In this document: positions 23,486-36,240 of the stretch, piece after piece
Layout: each line of letters opens with the position of its first letter
How positions within the stretch are numbered: position 1 is the first letter of the stretch
Notes under the pieces: generated by a model
The model's database searches: none
What the model saw: the letters and a program-made list of their open reading frames with translations, nothing else
Told to the model about the DNA's origin: nothing
From: Mimachlamys varia
Taxonomy: Eukaryota > Mollusca > Bivalvia > Pectinida > Pectinidae
Length of the DNA stretch: 64,000 bases
Direction of reading: 5' to 3'
Assembly (NCBI GenBank): GCA_947623455.1
Contig: OX392529.1
Coordinates: forward strand, 52,533,186 to 52,597,185
Made by a program: the position numbers and the translations under genes

Positions 23486-24260
23486 GGTTACATCATAGGA
23501 GCCGAGCAATATGTCAGTTATTGTATAGGAGGGGCGGAGCGCTCCTACTGTTCGAGCGCAGAGCTCGAGATTAATAAAATCTATTACCTGTAAGTGATCG
23601 AGATCGGGTTATCTCAGTCGAGGGCTAAGATTCTGTAACATAATCCCAACCGAGGCGTTAGCCGAGGTTGGGATGTTACAGAATCTTAGCCCGAGATCGA
23701 TCACTTACAGGTAATAGATTTTTTTCTCGCACCTATTACATATATCAAGTTGTATAATAACAAACCATCTATATATGCGTTTAGAGTGTAAGAGTATCCC
23801 GTCTGGGGCCTCCCGGTTCAAAGCCGATTAACCACTTCATCTGCGCTTCGAATTCAGTCCTTTCGCGTAAAAATATAGTTCGGTTATATCAAGGAAGAAA
23901 AACAATGATCAATCGGTACATATTATTTAGATAATAAACAAAAACCAACCAAACAATACATAGTAATTAAATACATGACAAAAACAGTTTGAATGCACAT
24001 ATTTCTAATAATATTGGTTAACTAGAGCGTGTGACGTCACCGATTCGAGGGTATTACGTCACTTGCGCGGATGAATACATGAATGGGTTAAATTTCCGCC
24101 AAAACTCACGTAAAGGTACCAGACAAATCGGACGAGATAGAAAAATCTAGCACTGGGTATCACGTGAGATTTCCCTGTCCGACGTGCGAGAAAAGTTAGT
24201 TCCGCTCCTCGAGAGTCGAGTACAATAACTGACATATTGCTTGGTTCTTATGATGTAACC
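23486..24260. mobile_element. Inverted-repeat DNA element (775 bp) with nested palindrome
   Basis: Ends are about 40-bp imperfect inverted repeats: GGTTACATCATAGGAGCC then AGCAATATGTCAGTTATTGT on the left, and the reverse complement (ACAATAACTGACATATTGCT ... TATGATGTAACC) on the right. Inside is a second palindrome of about 70 bp per arm (23575-23722: ATCTATTACCTGTAAGTGAT versus ATCACTTACAGGTAATAGAT). No coding capacity; superfamily not assigned and no target duplication recognised. Confidence 0.75.
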
Positions 24261-24662
24261 GACTTGTTGCATAAAATGTCACGTGACAATTTCATGTTAA
24301 AATTTTGTCATTATCAAAGAACATTACAACATGTCAGACTTAAGTCTCAGGCCTGTTTTAACACATGATGACATACGATCTGGAGGATCAATTGAGTAAT
24401 CGCCATGAAAGTGACCCGGACCCAAGTCCTACCGATTTCGGAATGTATGACTGTTTTTTTTACTATTAATATTATAATAGCGATCGAAAGGGAAGCAGGC
24501 AATACCTATTAAAACTGCTTCCTGGATTACGTTCGAAGTAAGCCTGATATTTCCGAAAATATGTTTAAACTGCCATGTACCTTTTAATTTCAAGAGTGTT
24601 CATGCTGAAAGATTAGGTTTTAATACGAAAAAAAAGAAAACCCGAAGAACATGCCTGTAACA

Positions 24663-24841
24663 CAGGTACCTGAGAATTTGATACAGCTTTTTGGGGTTTA
24701 GATTGATAAAAATGTCCCATACCCATTTGTCATAAAGGCTATTTAAAGGGGGCATATTTAAAATTCATCTAAACCCCCTAAAGTGTAAAATTAATCTAAA
24801 ACGTCCCAAAACTAGCTTTATCAAATTGGCAGGTTCCTGAA
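24663..24841. mobile_element. Small imperfect hairpin element (MITE-like)
   Basis: CAGGTACCTGAGAATTTGAT at the left pairs imperfectly with ATCAAATTGGCAGGTTCCTG at the right, with further internal pairing (GTTTAGATTGAT / ATTAATCTAAAAC). About 180 bp, non-coding. Confidence 0.6.
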
Positions 24842-25587
24842 GTCTTGATGGAAAAATTATTGAAATTGTTTGCAACAATGTTCAGTGATCAATATTTGTG
24901 TGAGTCCCCGAGTGCAGTACAGGGGACATATATACGTCCCTGGCAGTATACTCAGTTCTTATGATATCACGGGTTCTATGGTATCGCAGTACGGATTGTT
25001 TATACTGTTTGCGCATGCGTCACGCCACCTGGAGGCATTTTCAAAGCTTTACTACGAATAGCACTATTTGAGGAATGCGATATCTAAAAAAAAACGTAAA
25101 TGTCTAGAATGTTTTTGAATAAAAGTTTTTTTTTTAAACACTTAGTTACAGACAAAGAAATGTTGATCTAATAAATCAATGCACGTGCTAATTTACAGAT
25201 AGGATAACGTTAAGGCACTGACAATTTTCTTGAACATGTCAGGTTGTCGTCCGCTTGCTTACCATCAAAATGAGGTCAGACTTCATCACATGACTTCACA
25301 AATAAGTACCTTTTCCCAGAATCAAAAGTATGGAAACATTTAAGAACCAAAACAAACATAATGCCAAAGTGACATTTTGCTTTATTTACAGTAACTTTTA
25401 ATCAATATATTTATTGGGTAGGAAAAGGCTTATTTATAAAAAAAGAAATAAACAAATATTATTGATAAATTCAAAAATAACAATAAAAACATTTTTTTTT
25501 ATGATTTTTTAATGCAATAATTTAATCAATGATAATTTTTGAAAAACAAGTTACAAAAAACGAAAAAAAACTTTAAAAGTGTATCCA

Positions 25588-25978
25588 TTAAAGGCCCAAT
25601 ATACGTAACTTCAGGGAAATTTTCGTGATTCTGTAAAATTCTGGAAAAAAATCCAGTTGATAAAAATGCAAAAAAAGCCTAAAATGAAGTAAACCTGAGC
25701 GGTAACTAACAAGAATTTCTAAACAAAAAAATCCAAAAATTGAAAATAATTCAGGTGGGGCCCACTTCAACAACAAACTGAAGGTAGAAGACGGTTCAAA
25801 ATGGACGCGTGTTTACAAATAGCGTGTTTCAACTGCTGCTGTACCGGTAACCGCGAAAGAATTCATCTTGAATATTGCTGATATCAGTTAATCTTAACTA
25901 AATCTATAAATGTGATAAGTTATTGGGCTAAATTTTTTATTCAAGTTTTGCCGAAAGTTACGTATATTGGGCCTTTAA
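25588..25978. mobile_element. TTAA-flanked MITE (piggyBac-type), 383 bp
   Basis: TTAA at 25588-25591 and 25975-25978 flank perfect 20-bp inverted ends AGGCCCAATATACGTAACTT. TTAA target duplication is characteristic of piggyBac superfamily elements. No transposase is encoded; the open frame inside is a by-product. Confidence 0.8.
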
Positions 25979-27045
25979 AATCTCATCATCTTTTATTCAT
26001 ATTACATTTTGAAATTGGAACAATTATCATGGACTTATTTGATGTGATATTATTTCATCATGTTAGTAATATTTAGACGTTACTGAGCTTCCATACAACG
26101 ATACCGCGACATCATTGTACTCTCTACCTTGGATGACGTAACACATCATGGCTGCAACTAGCAGCCAATATGCTGAATGAAGTAGGTGGTGAAGAGTTTT
26201 TCATGTGTGCATGGAATGAACAAATACTGAGGATAAAAACATCAAAATAGTTTTGTGTGTGTTGATGCTGTGTTTTGTTTGAGTAAATGTTAAATACCAC
26301 GATACCATAGAACTCCGGGCTACTCATAAAATTATGATGGGACTCATAAAAATTCTGGAAATGCTTCATTGCACTATTATTATCACAATTACCATGTACT
26401 GAGTCTGGAGTAGAGGATACAGAATCCTGTACCAGAAATTTATCAATAAATGTATAAAATGTAGGGGGGGGGGGTTCGATATAAACATCCCATAAATATT
26501 TTACATACAGTATATTACGTGTCCCTGTGATTGTGACGTTCGCCGTGTCCCTGCGGTCTGCCCGAATTTATTAGTCATGGTTACGTGCATATGCCTTGTC
26601 TATACAGCTTCATTTAAATATAGAAAGGTAAATTATCATGCCTGCACTAGGCTTTTAAAAACAACACTGACAAATGCCCTCCACGAGACAGATGAGCCTG
26701 AAGCTACGCTAGACGTGTATTATTGGTTGGTGCAAAGGATCATGCTCGTGTTAGTTAAATTCATTTCCTTGTGAATGTTAAGTGATTAATACTCACCATT
26801 TAAAACAAGAAAAAGGCCTATAACAGCACTGGTTTGAAGTCATCTTCATTTTCGGTCCTCCGGCATCTCAGCAACACCCCGACTCGGAAGCACAGATCTG
26901 CATCATTTGGGGTTAATGAAACGCTTTAGTTTCGGTTTCCCGCGGGATAACACCACTTATAAGACCCGGCGCCTGATTGGCTAATATGCACTATGACGCT
27001 TTTGTCTATATTTGGTCGTAACACTTTTTCTCCAATCTATCTACT
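25979..27045. other. Non-coding spacer left of segmental duplication
   Basis: Contains a G run at 26464-26473. No gene or repeat ends identified. Confidence 0.45.
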
Positions 27046-27749
27046 GATGTACATGCCTCTGCATCGACGGTTGTTCACCTTGTTTGTTCAGGCGTTTATC
27101 TGTATATGTATTATATATTTTAGCTGGAGTCTTAGTGGTATTATCTCATCTGTAGTGACATGACTCCATGTCGTCGTGCTAGAATACGCATGTAGCTACT
27201 TTGAAATCAATCATAAAATTATGTTGACTTGGTATTAAACATTTATTAGCTGGTCAAACCAGCCATATTTTTGTTGTAACCGGTTACTCGGTATAATCTT
27301 CCTAGCTTATAACACGTAAACTGTTGATAGCATGTGAAGGAGGCAATATCCTTTCCAAATAGGAATCATCTGTCTGTCTGTCCGTTACGCCCACAGTGCG
27401 TTCTGTTTGCTTTGCTCAATGACGACCTTCATGTCATGTGTTAGTTCAAATATGAACGAATCTTTATTTAGGCCACTCAGTCTGGTATCTCCTCCATTTA
27501 GATTGAACGACACTTTTTGGATTATAACTTGTTTATCTGTACGGATTTCAGATAATTTGGCATGTTTATGAATCGAAATCATACGCCCTCTCACGTTTGA
27601 TTCGTAAATAGTTCTGTGATGTTCAGATTTAGACAATATAAATGACTGCATGTGGTGTACGTTTGCATGGATATTTAATCCAAGACCCTTAAAGATGTCA
27701 ATAAGTGCATTGTTAACAATCAAATAAAAAAAAAAAAATTAGAGAATAC

Positions 27750-28150
27750 CAAAGCGTCATGCAACAAAACCATAATCCAAACTCCAAATTGATTAAACTA
27801 GGGGCAAAATAGGAACAAAGGAAAGATTTAAAAGGAGACTCTCGTAAAAGCACAAGAGAATAAGACCAGGTGTTGCGGAAGAGAAAGCGTCTTCTGCTTT
27901 ATCGACGACACCCGCCATGTAAATCTTGGTCACATCCAAGTAAACATCAATCCTCAAAATGAGAACCGAGTCATCATTGTCATCACAACAAGTAAACACA
28001 CTAACAAGCAAACTCAAAAACGTCCATCTTCATATCACACAAAGATACAGAATATTTCTCGTTGAGATCAAGATGGCGAGCATAAAACTTGCCCATAGTT
28101 TTCATCAACCTGCATCTCTCGAATGATAAATGATCATCTTGAATATAACT
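27750..28150. repeat. Dispersed repeat family 1 (uninterrupted member)
   Basis: A roughly 400-bp non-coding repeat with landmarks ACCAAAGCGTCA, AAACTAGGGGCAAAAT, GGAACAAAGGAAA, GTAAAAG, TTTATCGACGACACCCGCCAT, GATACAGAATAT and AAACTTGCCCATA. Other members or pieces: 29150-29560, 31120-31380, 47690-47900, 52945-53010, 53510-53900, 55500-55612, and inverted at 34440-34720, 34900-35090, 58400-58700 and 58930-59120. The tails lie inside FMO introns and flanks. Superfamily unknown. Confidence 0.7.
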
Positions 28151-28585
28151 AGTTTTCGTTTTCGCACAATATGTTTCAAAGAATTGCATTTAAAAAAAAA
28201 TGGTATTGTTTTGAGTTGTTAATGTCAAAAAGTAGTTCGAAGTACAACACGTGTATGAATTTGTTTTGTTTTTTTTTCGTTCAAAAGTAACAACGAGCCA
28301 CAACAAACATTCCAGATAATACAATATTATTCAAGCATTTAACTGCATTCAGATGCGGTTTATAGTCAATATGAATGAGTGGATGTTCATTTTGACTATT
28401 TACTACATCTGAAAACAGAAATACATATATGTATATCCACATACTCTTCTTTCCTTAAAAAAAAATGTTTTTATTAAATATCTCGCTCTTTAGGATGCTT
28501 TTCTGGCGGAAAAGCGTTCCCGTTCATGTCATAGAATGTGTTTAAGTTTAGTCGATAAGAACAAAACCATTTCACCGAAACGGTG

Positions 28586-29060
28586 GTATTAATTTTGGTT
28601 CGTCCGTCCGTCTGTCCGTCCGTCTGTCACGCTTGGTTTCCGTGCAATAACAGCAACAAATTTTATCCGATTTTCTTGAAAGTTGGTTATAAGGTAAAAC
28701 GCCGGGAGGGCTCGGCCAAGTTCGATCGCCACTTTTGGCGGACATTATTTAGCCGAGGTATGGCCCCTTGATTAACGAATAATGTCATTTACTGCAATTT
28801 CCGTGCAATAAATAACAGCAGCAAATATTATCAGAATGCCTTGCAGTTTAGTTATAGGGTTAATTTTCTAACGGGGTCGACCATGTTTAAGCGCCCCTTG
28901 ATTAACATTTAGGTGCAATTACAGCAACGAATATTATTTCAATTTCTGTGTATAAAGCTTTAGATTTTGTTCAATTTCCAAGCAATACATCTTGTATCAA
29001 TAGCATGAAAACACAAAATAAATTACGTACAATATGATTACCCCGTTAGGAAAGGGGCAA
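28586..29060. repeat. Repeat with GTCC/GTCT low-complexity start
   Basis: Begins CGTCCGTCCGTCTGTCC and continues with CCGTGCAATAACAGCAACAA and TTTTCTTGAAAGTTGGTTAT, partly repeated within itself and present again at 53025-53420 in block B. Resembles decayed dispersed mollusc repeats; non-coding. Confidence 0.5.
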
Positions 29061-29396
29061 AAAAGCGGGGGATATTAATTCTACGAATTAGCTTGTTTAG
29101 ATTTCCTGTGTTTAGAAAATACGAAAAACATAGTCCAAACTAAAAATAAATTAAATTAGAAGCAAGGTATGAGCAAAGGAACGGTTTGTACAAGCAAATA
29201 AGTTCAGATGTTCCAGAAGAGTAAGCTTCTTCTGCTTTATCGACGACACCCTCCATGTTAATCAAGGTTACATCCAAGTAAATGTTGCTTCCTCAAATTG
29301 AGAACTGAGGCAAAGTTCTTGTTCTCAACAAGTATGCATATACTACTGAACATATCAAACAAACGTCCACCTTGTCTCATATCATATACTGATACA

Positions 29397-29475
29397 TCTT
29401 CGATATCCAGTGGTTACGATAACCTATGTTATCTAATGAGTTTCCGGATCGTAACCCTTGGCTAGCGAAGATGAC
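29397..29475. mobile_element. 79-bp hairpin insertion within dispersed repeat family 1
   Basis: Flanked by direct 9-bp repeats ACTGATACA (29388-29396 and 29476-29484). Its ends pair: CTTCG ... GGTTACGAT versus ATCGTAACC ... CGAAG. The homologous repeat at 28020-28100 has an uninterrupted GATACAGAAT at the same point, an empty site. The duplicate copy is at 53759-53837 with the same flanks. Confidence 0.75.
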
Positions 29476-32023
29476 ACTGATACAGAATATCTCTCTATGA
29501 GACCAAGACGCGACCATTAAACTTGCCCATATTCTTCTCTCGAAAGACATAAGCTATGGACACTTTATTTGATTTTAAAAATCATAGAAGTTTATTTAAT
29601 GCACAATTCCACACCGTGGAGGTATATATATTGCTTACGTTTTGGACTCATTCCTATTACTTATCACTAACGTTCATAGCATTGTAAACCGCAATGCTAT
29701 TTAGTAAGTTCATATAAGCGAAAGTGAATCACGAAGGTAAATATACAATTTTACACATTTATTTTTTTAGCATAGATTTTATTGATGCTGCTTGTGGTAT
29801 TTTTGTTGTTGCTTAATTAATTTATGGCTGTAGTGTCGTTCTAGAGAGACACCACGAGAAAGCGAAGGTAGACTCAAAGAAAGTGTAGACTGGATAGAGA
29901 GATATGCTGGTAAATTGGTACATTATTGTACAATATCTATGAGTTAACTATACGTATACATAGGTGTCATTTACATGAAAAGGATGAAAAGATTGTATGT
30001 TACTGGAAAGTTTACATATGGAATGACTGACAAAAACAGTGGACTTTTCTCAGTTCCTACATGATGTAATACTAGTAGCACGGAGCACATATATTTTACC
30101 TAATTCTAAGAGGGGAAAAATATTCAAATAAATGATTTAATGGTATTTAGGTAATGGTTAAATAGGAAAGTAATTTAACAATGAAAAATATTGTTATGAT
30201 TTTTTTCGGGAAATAAAAAAAAAAAAATTAAATATAACCCAAAAAATAATAAATATAGCTTTGTTGTCATGAAAAGGAAGTTATACTGCCAATACCATTA
30301 CATTGAAGTAAAAACAATTTCCACATAGTAACGTATTTAAAAGGTTATTGTTTACAATACGACCCTGTATGTAACAAGTGTATCTAGACTTATCAATAAG
30401 ATAATAATTATGACAAATATTACTTTATTAAAATACATGTATGCATATATAAATACAATCATAATAAATATCACAGTTATAATTATGAATCACACAATCT
30501 ACTTGTTGTAAAACAATTTTTTTCCGCTTTTCAATTTTAATTTCCCATCAATATATATATATATACATTTTTTGTGTCCTACTGCAAGAGGGCCCTCAAT
30601 CTTCTTTCTTCATTTTTTTGTTTGTTTAATTAAGTACACTAATCAAATATAACATAAAACATAAGTATAACATAAGTTTGAGTAGCTAGGAAAAGAATAA
30701 ATATATGATATTGTTGTTGATTAAATGTTGCTGAGATGTATATAATGTTTTATTTAACAATATATTATTTCCCTTTATGGAGCCTCTCACACTTTGGCAC
30801 TCACCGGAAGTATCACTGTCGTATGCTAACAGAAGCGTATGCAGCGACAGGGTCGGTTGAAAAAAAGAAACATAAGAACAGGAGAAAAGGAAAGGAACAC
30901 ACACATATGCTGCACATTTTAAATGAAGTAAAGATAGTTTGTTCTTAGGAGATTAGTATACATTAAAGACATACAAAGTCGAAAGTACATTTTTGTTTAT
31001 ATTTACAAATTGTAAAACAATACTGTATGTACTTCATAACAAACATGCAAACATATTTATTACTATCATCACCAAGCGCATTCCAAAACAAAACAACTGT
31101 AACAAACATGTAACAAATAAAATCAGTGAATACCAAAGCGCCAACAAAACCGAATTCAGAATCGATAAAACTAGGTGCACAATAGGAACAAAGGAAATAT
31201 TTACATGGAAGCCCTTGTAAAAGTATAAGAGAATAAGACAAAGTGTTCCAGAAGAGTAAGAATCTATGCTTCGTCGACGACACCAAACATGCAAATATTA
31301 GTCGCATCCAATAAGCGTCATCAATAGTCCTCAAAGTGAGAACCGAGTCATTGTCAATCACAACAAGTAAACACACCGACGAACATATTAAAAAACGTGG
31401 TGGAGTATGGCTATAATATATAATATCTCACTACCCTTAAATACATTATAGTTTATCGTTTCATATATATAATCTCATTTGTCGTATATGCTATTTGTAT
31501 ACTAGCTCTTGTGTAAGATTATGCATCAGTCAAGTATATTATGTAACATTGATAGTACATGTAATCTTACTGCGGTATTTTATTTTTGATATTCACCCAA
31601 ACCAGTTGTCATTGTTGTTCTTTATGCTAACAAGTATTTGAATACGTGTAAAGTATCATTTAGTTGTGTACATTTTGGGCGAGGCTGCTGAATGTATAGG
31701 ATGGTTAATCGCTACAATATACAGGATAATACAGGTGTATTAAGTTGTTTACAATATATATTACAAACCTATATGATCAGATCAATTAAAGCAGCAAAAA
31801 TAAGTGAGTAGCACTGTTCTCTACTGTCTTTAGTTTCCTATACATCTCGTTGTATTGGTGGACCGCAAACGTTTCAACGAAAGCCATTATTTGGAATGTT
31901 TGAAAACCAGTTTTCAGTCATGAAACACCACTCCTAACGTTTAACTTAATGCAATATCGCTGTCAAGAAGTGTACATCATTTCAGTCAAACAAACAGCAG
32001 ATCGACCCTCTCTTAATGATCAG

Positions 32024-32277
32024 TCAGAAGAGTATATTCCACACTAGGTATAGAATCACCAGAGCCACGGCTAGTTTAACATACAAGCTGTAAGGTTCGT
32101 CCTGTTTGAAGTCAAGTGGCCGTGTCTTTAAAGGCTGCCACGTCCGGTCCCACTGGGTCATTATGGCCTGTCTGGCCCCTCCCCACTTCCCCGGCCCTTC
32201 CAGACGGAACTGATACGGCGTACAGGGATCCGAATAACACTTGACGGCAAGCACGGGGTCTCGCAGCAGCATTTGAG
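32024..32277 (-). CDS. FMO-A exon 6 (C-terminus)
   Basis: 254 nt to the TGA at 32026-32024. Encodes [18 protein letters not shown] and a C-terminal transmembrane anchor ending WNILF. Identical protein in FMO-C exon 6. Confidence 0.9.
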
Positions 32278-32675
32278 CTAGAAGAAGATTCACAAATTGA
32301 TATGTTAGATAAGAAATAATCTATAAAAACGTGAATAAACGTTTTCGTTTCAAATACATTGTATACGATTTCTTTAATTTGATATAAGTACCAAAACAAG
32401 TTACCAAACTACCCTGCTCGGATTGCATATTCGACAGCTTTGTTGTGCAGTTACTTGTTTTTAAACATTACATCACGGCAGTTTTCTCCTAATACTTAAA
32501 TGGCCTCGATTATAAGACCTGCCCCGTGCCAAAAATCCGGGCGCATTGTTGCAAAATAAATATAGTTTGTATCTTAAATTCTAAATGTTTTTACAGGACA
32601 TCATTAAAGAACACATTGTTACGAATGGCAAACCAATTTAACCATTCTTATAGTTGGTCTATCAAGTGATCTTAC

Positions 32676-32841
32676 CTAGGTTAGGACGGCATCCATTCAA
32701 CTCGGCCAGCTCATCCATGTACGGGATGAAATCCACCTGTATAGTGTGTCTCGTAGACTCTACGTACCGATGACGCATGTCGATCCTTTTCCTACGGATG
32801 TCCACCCATTGGTCAACTCTGGACGGTAGCTGGACATCCCC
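32676..32841 (-). CDS. FMO-A exon 5
   Basis: 166 nt. Begins [18 protein letters not shown] after CCATAG and ends RPNL plus one base before GTAAG. About 100 bp upstream (32944-33000) a 60-bp stretch repeating the acceptor-side intron sequence is present, also in block B. Confidence 0.85.
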
Positions 32842-33796
32842 CTATGGTCAACGTAATGCCATATTTAATGTAGTTCGACTTAACAGTTTCAGTATGAAAG
32901 ATTGTTCTGATTTTAATACATTTTATCATTAAACGATTAAAACTGGACATCCCCCTATAGTCAACGTAATGCCATATTTAATGTAGTTCGACTTAACAGT
33001 TTTGAAAATAAATTCAAAATAAGTTTAGATCAATAGATTGTTCTCATTTTAATATATTTAAACATGATATTTGATCTAACGTTAATTCTTCTAAATGGTC
33101 CCACAAAAGAGAATTCTGACCAATCTACATCGAGACAGTATGCTAATGATTTGTTTGATAATGCATAAAGTAACCTGGAACAATTGCTGTTGTGTTTGGT
33201 ATGCGACAATGGCTTTGAATAGCGCCTAGCCACAGCAAACGGGACGATATGAAATTAGTAACACCAAAAGAGAATATCTTAGGGGAAAATGCAAGAGAAA
33301 TGACAAATATATAATTTTGTGTTCTGCAGGAGTTCTACGCTATTTCCACAAATAAATTGTCGTTTCAATGTTTGCTTCTCTTTAATTCCATGTATTGGTG
33401 CTATTTTTAATCATTTCATGACAATAAATAGAGGATACCTAACAGTGTTTTCAGTAATACCAAATATATTTCCCGAGTGGGGGCTAATATTTTGATATTT
33501 TTCACGAGTGCGCAACACGTATTCCATGTATTAATGCTATTTTGTTATCATCCCATGCCAATAAAATATGAAACCCTTGCCTGAGTACAAAGAGAGTATT
33601 GTACTAGACACTCTATGTTTCCCTTTTTCTTGTTATCTCAAACCATTGTTTTTTTCTAATTGCCATTTGATATATCAGTGTTGCGAGGAAGTCGAACAAC
33701 TGCTAACAAGAAAACAAACGTACCCTCGCGATTATGAAAAAGTAAATGCTACCAATTATATTATTTAACATAAGTATGCTACAAACAGTCGAATAC

Positions 33797-34348
33797 CTTG
33801 AACACTCGGGTAGCCAGTCGAGCTTGCATCTCTGACAGCGGCATGATGGCGCCTAGCGGCTGGAAACATCCAATCACACTCAAGGTCGGCTTGTCAAGGT
33901 CAGGAGGAAACATATATTTATAGAGCTCGATCTGGTTATCCTTCACATCAATGATAGATTTGTCGATGAATGGAAACCCAAATATATATCCTGTCCCGAG
34001 AATAACCGCATCCGCTTCCTCTTTTGTTCCGTCAGAGAACTCCACCTCGGTTTCAGAGAAGCATTTTATGTTTGGTTTGATGATGACAGAACCGTTGGCA
34101 ATCTTGTTTGGTAAATCGTCATTGACAGTTGGATGTTGGGCAAAGGGTTTGTGTTTTGGCTTCAGTGAGTATTTAGCATGATCAAACCTAGAATTTAATC
34201 GGATAGACCTTTCCATGTTAACAAGATAATCCGGGAGAGTGAGTCTCAACAAGTCAATAATCCGGCGGGTCAGCAGCATGTCGACTGGGGTACCGGCGTA
34301 ATCAATGCGGTTCATTATCCATGTACCTCGGCGCGTACTCAAGAGAAC
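33797..34348 (-). CDS. FMO-A exon 4
   Basis: 552 nt, 184 codons. Begins [10 protein letters not shown] after TTTGCAG and ends ATRVFK before GTATTC. Contains [12 protein letters not shown]. The protein is identical to FMO-C exon 4. Confidence 0.88.
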
Positions 34349-35875
34349 CTGCAAACGACACAAACGGCGTACAATATATCAAGTGTATATTCTTATCTCC
34401 AGTTTGCCTCCTAGTACAATATAGCCTTGCTTGATATGAAGATGGACGTTTTTGGATATGCTCATTAGTATACCTGCTTCTTGTGATGGAGATTTATGCC
34501 TCAGTTCTCACCTTGAGGCAATGACATTTACTTGGATTTGACCTAGATTAAATGGCGGGTGTCGTCGATGACGCTTACTCTTCCGGAACACCTAAATCTC
34601 TTGTACTTTTACTTTCTCTATGTAAATATTTCCTTCATTCATATTTTGCTTCTAGTTTAATCGATTTTGAGTTCGGATTATGGTTTTGTTGACGCTTTGA
34701 TATTCTCTGATTTTTTATACTCTAGTTAAACTCCTGTTCGTTTCCTAATAGTTTCAGTTAACCTTAGCTAGAGGTCAAAATAAAGGCATTTGATATGTTG
34801 TTTAAGAAAAAACAAGAAGAGTTAGGATTGTAGAAGATAATATTATAATGTATCAGACCACTAGTCAGGTCCGTATGAATTTAGGATACCAAGGCCAGAA
34901 ACAGACCACGTGTCACAATCAAATGGCGGGTGTCGTCGATGAAGCAAAAGACGCTTATCCTTCCGGAACATCTGGTCTTATTCTCTTGTACTTTTACAAG
35001 GGTCTCCATGTAAATATTTCCTTTGTTCATATTCTGCCTCTGAATCGATTTTGAGATCGGATTATGATTTTGTTAACCCTTCGGTATTCTCTAATGTATT
35101 GATGTTATCATAGCGTGGTGTTTCGAAACAAGAGACGAAACAAGTCGAAGATAATCCATTGTTAGAAAAAATCTGAAGAACACAACAGTAGCAACCAGAG
35201 TAGCATAAGAGGGAATTATACGTTGGTTTTCCTATATTTGGTTGAAAAGTTCGTTTGAATTTTACGGACTGGGAATAAGGACAAACGATCACGAACGTCC
35301 ATTAAAAAATTGTTTTGAAATACTATCCAATAGAAATCAATTACTTTAACGAAAGCAAGTTACTGTTGCAGAGTCACGTGACTAATTGAGTCGCCTTTGA
35401 TAAAAAAAATACAACTCTAATGACATAAACGTTTGTTGATAAAAGGACTCACACAAATAAATAATTTACTATATGTTATTACTAAGATTTCGAGCTAATA
35501 ACTTTAATATTTGAAGTACAACACTTGTGACAACTTCCTAGATTCACAGCATGGGGAGTTTACTGGCATTTAGCTCGCTACAAGCGTCTGCTTCGGACAA
35601 CCGGGAATTTAGATGTCAAACCAGTGAAATGGAACGGGAACACCTGACTTTTGACCCCATATCAAAAGTTTATATTTTTGTAAAGTAAAATATCTATAGA
35701 TTTCATTCAATGCAGAAGAGGCCAACACTTACATATTTAAATTACTCAGAATCGCTGTACTTAGCCTGAACATATTTTCAATAGGGACTACAAACGTATG
35801 AAACACTTCGTGATAGGCTGATTTAGTTGTGTGAGTCCTAAACAAATACGGAAGTAGTAAGTAAATAATAGTTAC

Positions 35876-36175
35876 CTTGGCGGCAACACGTGACAGTTCC
35901 ACTGCTACGTCACCACCAGAGTTGCCTACCCCTACCACTACTACTCGTTTGTTCTCGTATCCCTCCCATGATTTATAATCATGTGTGTGAGTTATGTCCC
36001 CTTTGAAGGTGTCCATTCCGGGGAAATCTGGCACTTTCTTCTCGGCGTGATGTCCCGTAGCAACCATAACGGCGTCAAAAACGTGAGAAGTGACCATATT
36101 GGACTTCCGGTCACGGACCTGCAGCGTCCATTGCCCTGTTGTTTCATGGTCTTCGTGTTTCACTATGCGCAGGAC
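35876..36175 (-). CDS. FMO-A exon 3 (NADPH site, FMO signature)
   Basis: 300 nt, phase 0 at both ends. Begins [17 protein letters not shown] after GGTCCAG and ends SRVAAK before GTAAC. Contains [11 protein letters not shown] and [10 protein letters not shown]. Nine of 100 residues differ from FMO-C. Confidence 0.85.
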
Positions 36176-36240
36176 CTGGACCAGATTCAATTAAAACATC
36201 ATTGTATTAAACTTACCCATATATCTGCAAGGATCAAATA

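Larger units (their letters stand above)
32024..36175 (-). pseudogene. FMO-A: flavin-containing monooxygenase, exons 3-6 only
   Basis: Four exons with consensus GT-AG sites and the same phases as FMO-B: 36175-35876, 34348-33797, 32841-32676 and 32277-32024. They encode the NADPH-binding GVGNSGGD, the FMO signature [28 protein letters not shown] and the C-terminal hydrophobic anchor ([20 protein letters not shown]). No exon 1 (FAD GAGASG) or exon 2 was found between 36.2 kb and the end of FMO-B at 42.3 kb. Instead minisatellites start just past the duplication boundary. Exons present have no stops. Most likely a 5'-truncated duplicate that cannot make an FAD-binding protein alone; alternatively its exons could be 3' cassettes spliced from FMO-B exons 1-2, since phases match. 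Confidence 0.8.

Noticed and set aside
27385..28189. Reverse-strand frames of 62-112 residues in block A (and 52484-52922 in block B)
   Set aside because: Lie in dispersed repeats; frames differ between the duplicated copies (indels shift them), so there is no sign of coding constraint.
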